Origin: Ensifer sp. LCM 4579
GTDB taxonomy: Bacteria > Pseudomonadota > Alphaproteobacteria > Rhizobiales > Rhizobiaceae
DNA length: 64,000 bases
NCBI RefSeq assembly: GCF_001854885.1
Contig: NZ_MDDV01000059.1
Span: 186,001-250,000 of the forward strand
Reading direction: 5' to 3'
The notes beneath the pieces are model-generated. The model worked only from the letters and a program-made list of their open reading frames with translations, was not told where the DNA came from and searched no databases. Below, piece after piece: positions 29,500 through 36,763 of this stretch. Position 1 is the first letter of the stretch; every line of letters starts with the position of its first letter. A program made the translations under genes and the position numbers.

Positions 29500-30411
29500 T
29501 CAGGCTATGCGCCGCATGTCTATCGCGGAATGCGGGGTGGCCCAGCCATAGGACTTCACGGCGCTGACGAATGTCGCCATGGCTGGCGAAAATCGCCGGC
29601 CGGCGACAGTAACGAGGCAGACTTCTCGCGTCACTTCCGGATCGGTAACGGGACGCACTTGGAGACCCGGAATGACGGCGCTGTATTCGGGCAGGAAGCA
29701 GATGCCGAGGCCGCCGGCAACCATGTTCTGGATCCAATCCTCGCGCTCGCTCGAATAGGAGTCCTGGGTGTGCACCCCGCAGGCAGTGCAGACGTCGGAA
29801 AGATAATCGTTGAACTCGCAGTTCACACGCTTCAGATATACCTCTCCGTCGATTGCAGAGATCGGGATTGCCTCATATTGGCCCAAACGGTGTCCGGCGG
29901 GAAATGCCAACATGAAACGTTCGCTGAAGAGAGAAGTGACATCGAAGCGTTCGGGGAATTGGTCGCTGCTCGCCATAATCGCCACATCGATCTCGCCGGC
30001 CTCCAGCAGTTCTGAAAGCCTGGGTGGGACTCCTTCCACGAGCTGAAGCTGAATGCCGCGGTGGCGCATGTTGAAATCGGTGAGCAGCCCGGTAAAGCGG
30101 CGCGGTCCGATCGTGCACATGATCCCGACCTTCACATGCGCGTCTTCGAGACAGAGGAAGCGCGACGCCTCCTGCCGGACGCCGGACAACTCGTCGAGGA
30201 TCGACTGGAAGCGCGGCCTTAGCAGGTTTCCAAGATCGGTCAGATGGGTGAGGTTGCGCTCGCGTCGGAACAGAAGGCCGCCGACCTCGTCCTCGAGTTG
30301 CTGGACGGCGCGGCTCAAGGCCGGCTGGGTGACATTGCATTTCTCCGCCGCGCGCGTGAAGTTGCGCGTTTCGCAGACCGCCAGGAAATAGCGAACGTGG
30401 TGAATGTCCAT
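29500..30411 (-). CDS. LysR family transcriptional regulator
   Basis: A 303-residue regulator with an N-terminal HTH (MDIHHVRYFLAVCETRNFTR, then QPALSRAVQQLE, residues 1-60) and a periplasmic-binding-protein-like effector domain (about 90-290). It is divergent from bdhA and is followed on the same strand by the cupin gene. T-N11-A inverted repeats are present in both intergenic regions. The effector is unknown; ketone-body or hydroxybutyrate metabolites are possible from the context. ATG 30411 gives the canonical LysR N-terminus. Confidence 0.88.
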   Translation of the reverse strand: MDIHHVRYFLAVCETRNFTRAAEKCNVTQPALSRAVQQLEDEVGGLLFRRERNLTHLTDLGNLLRPRFQSILDELSGVRQEASRFLCLEDAHVKVGIMCTIGPRRFTGLLTDFNMRHRGIQLQLVEGVPPRLSELLEAGEIDVAIMASSDQFPERFDVTSLFSERFMLAFPAGHRLGQYEAIPISAIDGEVYLKRVNCEFNDYLSDVCTACGVHTQDSYSSEREDWIQNMVAGGLGICFLPEYSAVIPGLQVRPVTDPEVTREVCLVTVAGRRFSPAMATFVSAVKSYGWATPHSAIDMRRIA

Positions 30412-30559
30412 ACCTGCCCCCGGAGTTATGGCATGTTCTTCGGATCGGATTCGATCAAAAAATGTATGATTCAGATAGCGTGGCGATCCGCCCTGATCGA
30501 CGCCACAGTCGAGGTGATGAATTTCCTCTAGGCGCGCCGCCCTCGCCAATGCAATTCAC

Positions 30560-30574
30560 CTATCGAATTCATAG
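30560..30574 (+). promoter_or_regulatory. LysR-type box in the lysR-bdhA intergenic region
   Basis: CTATCGAATTCATAG is an interrupted palindrome (CTAT-N7-ATAG) with the T-N11-A pattern, about 86 bases before bdhA and 149 before lysR. A second inverted repeat, ATTTCA-GT-TGAAAT, lies at 30584-30597. Either may be the autoregulatory operator. Confidence 0.5.
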
Positions 30575-30660
30575 CACAGTGGCATTTCAGTTGAAATGAA
30601 TAGAGCGCCATTCTCTTCCCGAACAAGGGCCCTTCGGCCCAAATGTGAGGAGAAGTGGAC

Positions 30661-31488
30661 ATGCTGAAAAGTACCGCAGAAATCGACGCGACCCTCGGGC
30701 GCAGGGCGCTCGAGGGTCGCAGCGCCATCGTCACCGGTTCCACAAGCGGCATTGGTCTCGGCATCGCCCAGGCGCTTGCCAAGGCGGGTGCGGCGGTGAT
30801 GTTGAACGGCTTTGGCGATCCGGCCGAGATCGAACGGCAGCGGGCCGAGATCGCGGAAGAAAACGATGTCGACATCGCCTATGACAACGCCGACATGTCG
30901 CGACCGGAGGCGATCCGGATGATGGTCGAGCGCGCCGGCGCCCGCTTCGGACAGGTCGACATCATCGTCAACAATGCCGGTATCCAGCATGTCGCGCCGA
31001 TTGCCGAATTTCCAGAGGCAAAATGGGACGCAATCCTCTCGATCAATTTGTCCGCCGCCTTCCACCTGATTCAGGCGACCTATGGCGAGATGCGCGCCCG
31101 CGGCTACGGGCGCATCATCAACGTTGCCTCGGCCCATGGCCTCGTCGCCTCGCCCTTCAAATCGGCTTATGTTGCCGCCAAACATGGCCTCGTCGGGCTC
31201 ACCAAGGTGGTGGCTCTCGAGGGCGCGGAATTCGGCATCACGGCCAATGCGATCTGTCCGGGTTATGTCTGGACACCGCTCGTCGAACAGCAGATCGACG
31301 ACCAGGCAAAGTCGCACGGCATCGCCCGTGATGCAGTCATCCGCGACGTGTTCCTGAAGAACCAGCCGACCAAGCGCTTCGCGACCGTCGAAGAGATGGG
31401 TGCGCTCTGCGTCTTCCTGTGCAGCAACGCGGCCGCATCGATCACCGGGACTGCCATCCCGGTCGACGGCGGCTGGACGGCCCAGTGA
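30661..31488 (+). CDS. bdhA: 3-hydroxybutyrate dehydrogenase
   Basis: A 275-residue short-chain dehydrogenase that interconverts D-3-hydroxybutyrate and acetoacetate with NAD, in use of poly-3-hydroxybutyrate. The cofactor motif is TGSTSGIGLGIA (about residues 24-35), then NNAGIQH. The catalytic Ser-Tyr-Lys set has Tyr and Lys in SAYVAAKHGL, and the C-terminus ITGTAIPVDGGWTAQ is typical of this subfamily. GAGGAG lies 8 bases before ATG 30661; the GTG at 30655 was rejected. The protein is about 15 residues longer at the N-terminus than usual. It is coupled to a patatin gene 17 bases downstream. Confidence 0.88.
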   Translation: MLKSTAEIDATLGRRALEGRSAIVTGSTSGIGLGIAQALAKAGAAVMLNGFGDPAEIERQRAEIAEENDVDIAYDNADMSRPEAIRMMVERAGARFGQVDIIVNNAGIQHVAPIAEFPEAKWDAILSINLSAAFHLIQATYGEMRARGYGRIINVASAHGLVASPFKSAYVAAKHGLVGLTKVVALEGAEFGITANAICPGYVWTPLVEQQIDDQAKSHGIARDAVIRDVFLKNQPTKRFATVEEMGALCVFLCSNAAASITGTAIPVDGGWTAQ

Positions 31489-31505
31489 AAGAGAGGAAGA
31501 GAGCG

Positions 31506-32591
31506 ATGAACAAGCACACCACCGTGGACATGCCCTCGGCCGGCGACGAGGAGAGATCCTCTACCGTCCCGTCCCGCCCGCCGCGAACGCTCAATCTGGC
31601 GCTGCAGGGAGGGGGTGCGCACGGCGCCTTTACCTGGGGTGTGCTCGACCGACTGCTCGACGAGCCGAGTCTTTCCTTCGAAGGCATCGTCGCGACGAGC
31701 GCCGGCGCAATGAATGCCGCGGTCCTTGCCTATGGGCTGGCGGAAGGAGGTCGCGGCGGCGCACAAAAGGCGCTTGCCAATTTCTGGCGTCGTATCAGCC
31801 ATGCGGCCGCCTTCAGCCCGCTGCAGCCGAGCCTGCTCGATCGCATGACGGGATCTAGATCGCTGGAGCACTCGCCGGCCTTCGTCATCTTCGACATGGT
31901 GACGCGGCTGCTTTCACCCTACCAGTTCAATCCCTGGAACTATAATCCGCTGCGTCAGGTGCTGGAGCAGTCGATCGATCTCGATGCCATCCGCATGACG
32001 CGTTGTCCGGTCAAGCTGAACATCTGCGCGACCAATGTGCGCACCGGCAAGGTCAAAGTGTTTTCGAACGACGAGATTTCGATCGATGCCGTCATGGCGT
32101 CGGCCTGCCTGCCCTTCCTGTTCCAGGCCGTCGAGATCGACGGTGAAGCCTATTGGGACGGCGGCTATATGGGAAATCCCGCGATCTTTCCGTTGATCTA
32201 TAGCTGCGACACGCCGGACGTGCTGGTGGTCCACATCAATCCGCTCGAGCGAACGGAACTGCCGCGGACGGCAGGGGAGATCCTCAACAGGATCAACGAA
32301 ATCAGCTTCAACTCCTCGCTGCTCCGCGAAATGCGGGCGATCGCCTTCGTGACGCAACTGATCGATTCCAATGCCGGCAACGGCCTCGAGCTGAAGCGCA
32401 TCTTCGTGCACGGCATTTCCGACGACGAGACGATGAGAAATTTGAGCGTGTCGAGCAAGCTCAATGCCGAATGGGGGGCACTCGTCGACCTGCGCGACCG
32501 CGGCCGAGAATGCGCGGAGGCGTGGCTGAAGGAAAACTACGACGCGATCGGCAATCGCTCCAGCGTCGACATCAGCACGCGCTATCTCTAG
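31506..32591 (+). CDS. Patatin-like phospholipase/esterase
   Basis: A 361-residue serine hydrolase of the patatin family. It has the oxyanion loop LQGGGAHGAF (about residues 34-43), the nucleophile Ser in ATSAGAMNA (about 66), and the catalytic Asp in DGGYMGNPAI (about 218). The usual G-x-S-x-G has Ala at its first glycine, which the DNA confirms. No signal peptide is present, so it acts in the cytoplasm. Adjacency to bdhA fits a role in mobilising poly-hydroxybutyrate or membrane lipid, but this is inference. A strong terminator follows. Confidence 0.85.
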   Translation: MNKHTTVDMPSAGDEERSSTVPSRPPRTLNLALQGGGAHGAFTWGVLDRLLDEPSLSFEGIVATSAGAMNAAVLAYGLAEGGRGGAQKALANFWRRISHAAAFSPLQPSLLDRMTGSRSLEHSPAFVIFDMVTRLLSPYQFNPWNYNPLRQVLEQSIDLDAIRMTRCPVKLNICATNVRTGKVKVFSNDEISIDAVMASACLPFLFQAVEIDGEAYWDGGYMGNPAIFPLIYSCDTPDVLVVHINPLERTELPRTAGEILNRINEISFNSSLLREMRAIAFVTQLIDSNAGNGLELKRIFVHGISDDETMRNLSVSSKLNAEWGALVDLRDRGRECAEAWLKENYDAIGNRSSVDISTRYL

Positions 32592-32624
32592 CCAGCCGTT
32601 CCATGCCCCTCCCGCGGCAGCCTC

Positions 32625-32649
32625 GCCCCCCGATCCGGGGGGCTTTTTT
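32625..32649 (+). terminator. Rho-independent terminator of bdhA-patatin
   Basis: GCCCCCC (32625-32631) and GGGGGGC (32637-32643) form a 7-bp GC stem with a GATCC loop, followed by six T residues. It cleanly separates this operon from the bufferin operon. Confidence 0.85.
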
Positions 32650-32873
32650 GTCGGCAGTTCCCGCAGAAGCGGCCCACGGTTGCTGCGATCAGGGCCCGCG
32701 GCAAACAGGGAAGCGAGCAGATTTGGTTGCTTGGGACCGCCTCTCTCAGCGGATAGGCCGGACCTATCGAAACGATGCCCGAACAGCATTTCAAAGAGCG
32801 CGAGCCGTCTGCGAAGCTTGTCTCCATCAGGCCGATACCCGGTCTGAACAATGTCAGATCCAGGAGATGTTTC

Positions 32874-33143
32874 ATGATCAACAATCGCACGCTCATCGGC
32901 TCGGCGCTCGCGGCCATCGCATCGCTCTCGGCCTCCACGGCATCCGCCGGGCCGGCGCCCCAGCCCGAGTTCTCGTTCGAAAAGTGCTACGGCGTCGTCA
33001 AGGCCGGGCAGAACGACTGCCAGACCGCAACCCATTCCTGTGCGGGAACCTCGACGATGGACGATCAGGCCGATGCCTGGATCTACCTGCCGGCCGGCAC
33101 CTGCTTAAAGATCGCCGGCGGCAACAACGCGCCGAAGGCCTGA
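32874..33143 (+). CDS. bufA1: Bufferin-type RiPP precursor (DUF2282)
   Basis: An 89-residue secreted peptide precursor. A signal peptide ends near residue 25 (STASA). The mature part holds four cysteines at 38, 49, 56 and 77 in the family pattern [14 protein letters not shown] and HSCAGTS. In characterised bufferins a DUF692/MNIO enzyme converts core cysteines to sulfur heterocycles that bind copper in the periplasm (family knowledge). ATG 32874 follows CCAGGAGATG; a longer frame from 32775 lacks the signal peptide at its start. The gene opens an operon with its modifying enzyme 41 bases downstream. Confidence 0.88.
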   Translation: MINNRTLIGSALAAIASLSASTASAGPAPQPEFSFEKCYGVVKAGQNDCQTATHSCAGTSTMDDQADAWIYLPAGTCLKIAGGNNAPKA

Positions 33144-33184
33144 CGGCCGGCGCCTTCAGCAAGACTCAAGAAGGGAGTAGACCG

Positions 33185-34213
33185 ATGCCCAAGACGTTTC
33201 CAACCCACCCGGTGCCGTGCGCTGCGGGCATCGGCCTCCGTTCCATTCACATCGCCGAAATGCTTGCCCGCAGACCCTCTGCGGGTTGGATCGAGGTGCA
33301 TGCCGAAAACTACATGGGTCAGTCGGCGGCCGTCGACGCGCTCGAAAAGCTGCGGGAGATCTATCCGCTATCGGTGCACGGCGTCGGCCTGTCGCTCGGA
33401 AGTGCTTCAGGGCTCGACCGGGACCATCTCGAGCGGCTGCGGCTTGTCTGTCAGCGCTTCCAGCCCGCGATTGTCTCCGAGCACCTCGCCTGGAGCGTCG
33501 CCGACGGCGCTTATCTCAACGATCTCCTGCCGCTTCGCTATGACGAGGAGGCCATTTCCATCGTCTCGCGCAACATCGGACGGCTGCAGGAAACGCTGAA
33601 ACGGCGGGTCTATATCGAAAATCTGTCCGCCTATCTGTCCTTTGAAGGCTCCATCATGAGCGAGGCCGAGTTCCTGGCCGAGCTCGTCTGCCGCACGGGC
33701 TGCGGATTGCTGCTCGACGTCAACAATGTCTATGTCTCGGCGAACAATCTCGACTTCGATGCTGCGGCTTTTATCGATGCTCTGCCGGCCGATGCGGTCG
33801 GTGAGATTCATCTCGCCGGTCATGCGGTGAACGAGGCCGATGGCGACGTCATTCTCATCGACGATCACGGCTCGCGCGTACCACCCGCCGTCTGGTCGCT
33901 CTATGCCCATGCCATCCGCAGGATCGGGCCCCGGCCGACGCTGATCGAATGGGATACGGACGTGCCGCCTCTCGACGTGCTGCTCGGCGAAGCCATGTGG
34001 GCGGACATGCTTGCGCGCCGAATCGCCTTCGACGCCCGTCCGGCGGAGCAGAGCGTCGCGCCCGACAGCCGCTTCGCAGCGATGACGCTGCCTCGCCGCG
34101 ACGACGCGACAGGCATCCGCTTTCCGGCTCTTGCCGCGATCGCAGCCCTCAAGGCCGCCTGCCGCGGCTGCGGCGCCGAAGATTACAGGAGGGCTCGCCA
34201 TGTCCTCCATTGA
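33185..34213 (+). CDS. bufB: MNIO/DUF692 RiPP-modifying iron oxidase BufB
   Basis: A 342-residue TIM-barrel multinuclear non-haem iron oxidase. Family marks include GIGLRSIHI (about 15-23), WIEVHAENYMG (about 36-46), LSVHGVGLSLGS, SEHLAWS (about 99-105), YIENLSAYL, LLLDVNNVYVSA (about 176-187) and EIHLAGH (about 209-215). These supply the His/Asp/Glu/Asn iron ligands. It would modify cysteines of the adjacent precursor. Most relatives are near 280 residues; this one has about 55 extra C-terminal residues with a CRGCG pair. The gene overlaps the DUF2063 gene by 14 bases. Confidence 0.9.
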   Translation: MPKTFPTHPVPCAAGIGLRSIHIAEMLARRPSAGWIEVHAENYMGQSAAVDALEKLREIYPLSVHGVGLSLGSASGLDRDHLERLRLVCQRFQPAIVSEHLAWSVADGAYLNDLLPLRYDEEAISIVSRNIGRLQETLKRRVYIENLSAYLSFEGSIMSEAEFLAELVCRTGCGLLLDVNNVYVSANNLDFDAAAFIDALPADAVGEIHLAGHAVNEADGDVILIDDHGSRVPPAVWSLYAHAIRRIGPRPTLIEWDTDVPPLDVLLGEAMWADMLARRIAFDARPAEQSVAPDSRFAAMTLPRRDDATGIRFPALAAIAALKAACRGCGAEDYRRARHVLH

Positions 34214-35003
34214 GACCATGCAGAGCATTGTCGCGCGCGCGGTGCTCGCGGCCGAGCCCGCCGATGTGCTTCCGCTGCTCGCGCCGGGACGTTTCGATCC
34301 CGCAAGGCGGCTCGCCATCTATCGCAACAATACGCGCGCTTCGTTGACCGCAACTCTGAAGGTCGTGTTTCCGGTGACGGTGCGGCTTATCGACGAACGC
34401 TGCTTCAATTACGTCGCGGGTTGCTTCATCCGAAGCAACCCGCCGAAGGAACCGCGGCTATCGCGTTACGGGGCAGATTTTCCGGCCTTTCTCGCTGGTT
34501 TCGAGGCAACCGCCGGCATGCCCTTTGTCGCCGAGACCGCGCGGCTGGAGTGGTTGATCGCCGAGGCGCTCGACGCGCCGCTCCGGCGGCCATGCCGGCT
34601 GATGGAACTTTATGACGGACTTTCGGCCAACTCGATCGGCCTGACCCTGCAGCCGTCGCTGCGCCTTCTCCTATGCCGCTGGCCGGCCTTGCGCATATGG
34701 GCTTCGCACCAGCCCGGCGCGGAGGTCGACGGACTCGGCGGACTACAGCGCAAGTCGGAGCGGGTCGCGCTTTGGCGGCACGGGGAGACCATCCGCTTCA
34801 TTCGACTCGACGCTGCGAATTTCGCCTTCTGGCGCGCGCTGATGCGCGGCCTGGGCCTGGAGACCGCAGTCGCCCGCGCCTGCCGCCATGCACCGTCATT
34901 CGATATCGCCCATGCGCTGACGGGCCTTTTCGTCGGCGAGCTCGTAACCGGCGTCAGCCATCATCTGAAGACGTTTTCCCAAGAGGAGGAGAGTGTGTCA
35001 TGA
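34200..35003 (+). CDS. bufC: DUF2063 partner protein BufC
   Basis: A 267-residue protein with an N-terminal DUF2063 domain (about residues 8-100), recognised from RRLAIYRNNTRASLTATLKV and FNYVAGCFIRSNPPKEPRLS. In MNIO systems the DUF2063 partner recognises the RiPP precursor and is needed for modification. AGGAGGG precedes the ATG, which lies inside bufB. The C-terminal half is typical of the family but has no catalytic motif. Its stop overlaps the DoxX start (ATGA). Confidence 0.88.
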   Translation: MSSIETMQSIVARAVLAAEPADVLPLLAPGRFDPARRLAIYRNNTRASLTATLKVVFPVTVRLIDERCFNYVAGCFIRSNPPKEPRLSRYGADFPAFLAGFEATAGMPFVAETARLEWLIAEALDAPLRRPCRLMELYDGLSANSIGLTLQPSLRLLLCRWPALRIWASHQPGAEVDGLGGLQRKSERVALWRHGETIRFIRLDAANFAFWRALMRGLGLETAVARACRHAPSFDIAHALTGLFVGELVTGVSHHLKTFSQEEESVS

Positions 35004-35473
35004 CTACAATGCGCATCACCCGGGCCGGCGGCTCCAGATCCATCGTCAAGCTCCACGACCTTTTCGCGGAGCGGGCGGCCGCTTTGCCGCTGTCGGTCGT
35101 TCAGTTCGCCGCCCGCATCGCTGTCGCCGAGGTGTTCTGGCAGTCCGCCCAGACGAAGCTCGCCTCCTGGCCCGTGACGCTGCAGCTCTTCGCCTTCGAA
35201 TACCGCGTACCGCTGATCGAACCCGGTCATGCGGCGTTCCTGGCGACGGCGGCGGAACTGTCGGGAGCCGTGATGTTGGCGCTTGGCGTGCTCTCGCGGC
35301 TGGCGTCACTGATGCTGCTCGGCGTCGTGGCCACCATTCAGATTTTCGTCTATCCCGGCCATTGGGCCGAGCATCTGATGTGGGCGAGCCTTCTCCTGCT
35401 CATTCTGTCGCGCGGGGCCGGGTTCTTCTCAGTCGACCACCTTGTCGCGCGCCGTATTCGTGCCGGAGGCTGA
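35000..35473 (+). CDS. DoxX-family membrane protein (BufD-like)
   Basis: A 157-residue DoxX protein with four spans (about residues 35-55, 73-95, 100-120 and 125-145). The N-terminal motif is RIAVAEVFWQSAQTKLASWP, followed by FAFEYRVPLI. DoxX proteins accompany DUF2282/DUF692/DUF2063 sets and may handle electron transfer to or from quinone; their exact role is unproven. It is translationally coupled to bufC and ends five bases before the flavoprotein gene. Confidence 0.85.
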   Translation: MTTMRITRAGGSRSIVKLHDLFAERAAALPLSVVQFAARIAVAEVFWQSAQTKLASWPVTLQLFAFEYRVPLIEPGHAAFLATAAELSGAVMLALGVLSRLASLMLLGVVATIQIFVYPGHWAEHLMWASLLLLILSRGAGFFSVDHLVARRIRAGG

Positions 35474-35477
35474 AGCG

Positions 35478-36761
35478 ATGGACGCGAAGCGAGACCAGCG
35501 CGGCGGTCTGGAGCGTCGGCCGCATGTGGTAATCCTCGGAGCCGGCTTCGGCGGCTTGAACGCGGCGATGTCGCTTCGCCGCGCGCCGGTCGATATCACA
35601 GTTGTCGACCGGCGCAATTATCATCTCTTCCAGCCCTTGCTCTACCAGGTGGCGACCGCCGGGCTTTCTCCGGCACAAATCGCCATGCCGATCCGCCGGA
35701 TATTGTCGCAGCAGTCGAACGCGACGGTGCTGATGGACGGGGTCGAATCGGTGGATACGGCGGCAAGATGCGTCGTAACCGGCGCTCGGCGCATAGCCTA
35801 TGATTATCTGATCGTCGCGACTGGAGCCCGCCACACCTATTTCGGCAACGATGCCTGGGCTGAGCATGCACCGGGGCTCAAGACGATTGCCGACGCGACG
35901 GCGATCCGAGGGCGCATTCTCGCCGCCTTCGAGAAGGCGGAGGTGACTGACGACGCCGGACTACGTAAGCGCTTGCTGACCTTCGTCGTCGTCGGCGGAG
36001 GACCGACGGGCGTCGAGCTTGCCGGATCAATCGCCGAGCTGGCTCGCAACACGGTCGTGCGCGATTTCCGGCGCATCGATTCCTCGACGGCCCGCGTCGT
36101 GCTGGTGGAAGCGGGGCCGCTGATCCTCCCGACGATGCCGCCATGCCTTTCGAAAAAGGCGCAGAGACAGCTTGAAAGGCTTGGCGTCGAGGTCGTATGC
36201 GGCAATGCCGTCGACGACTGTGACGATAGCGGCGTACGGCTCACGGACGGGACGGAGATTGGCTCTGCCTGCGTCCTCTGGGCGGCCGGCGTCATGGCGT
36301 CGCGCGCCGCCAAATGGATCGGCGCGCCCAGCGATCGCGCCGGGCGGGTCATGGTCGACGCGCGCCTCAACCCGCCGGGGCATGGCGAAATCTTCGTGAT
36401 CGGCGACACGGCTTTGGTGAGCGATGGGGGCGGGCGGCCGGTTCCCGGCGTGGCACCGGCGGCCAAGCAGATGGGCCGTTACGCGGCCGAGGCCATTCTC
36501 GATGACATGGCTGGACGGCAATCAGCGCCCTTCCGTTATCGCGACTATGGTAATCTGGCGACGATAGGCCGCAAGGCAGCCGTCGCGGATTTCGGCAGGG
36601 CCCGGCTCTCGGGCTATCCGGCTTGGCTCGTCTGGAACTTCGCCCATCTCTGGTTCCTCGTCGGCTTCCGCAATCGCCTCATTGTCTTTCTCGACTGGGC
36701 GGTTGCCTATTTCCGCAATGATCGCGCCGCGCGGCTGATCACCGGGCAGCACGAGGTCTAG
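35478..36761 (+). CDS. NDH-2-like NAD(P)H:quinone oxidoreductase
   Basis: A 427-residue two-dinucleotide-binding flavoprotein. The FAD motif is GAGFGGLNAA (about residues 22-31), followed by RRNYHLFQPLLYQVATAGLS (about 49-68). The NADH motif is VVVGGGPTGVELAG (about 173-186). IFVIGDTAL and GVAPAAKQMG mark the second FAD segment. A C-terminal hydrophobic and basic tail (about 370-420) would hold it at the membrane. It transfers electrons from NAD(P)H to quinone without proton pumping. Its place directly after a DoxX gene, with two bases to the next gene, suggests a shared redox function. Confidence 0.85.
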   Translation: MDAKRDQRGGLERRPHVVILGAGFGGLNAAMSLRRAPVDITVVDRRNYHLFQPLLYQVATAGLSPAQIAMPIRRILSQQSNATVLMDGVESVDTAARCVVTGARRIAYDYLIVATGARHTYFGNDAWAEHAPGLKTIADATAIRGRILAAFEKAEVTDDAGLRKRLLTFVVVGGGPTGVELAGSIAELARNTVVRDFRRIDSSTARVVLVEAGPLILPTMPPCLSKKAQRQLERLGVEVVCGNAVDDCDDSGVRLTDGTEIGSACVLWAAGVMASRAAKWIGAPSDRAGRVMVDARLNPPGHGEIFVIGDTALVSDGGGRPVPGVAPAAKQMGRYAAEAILDDMAGRQSAPFRYRDYGNLATIGRKAAVADFGRARLSGYPAWLVWNFAHLWFLVGFRNRLIVFLDWAVAYFRNDRAARLITGQHEV

Positions 36762-36763
36762 CG

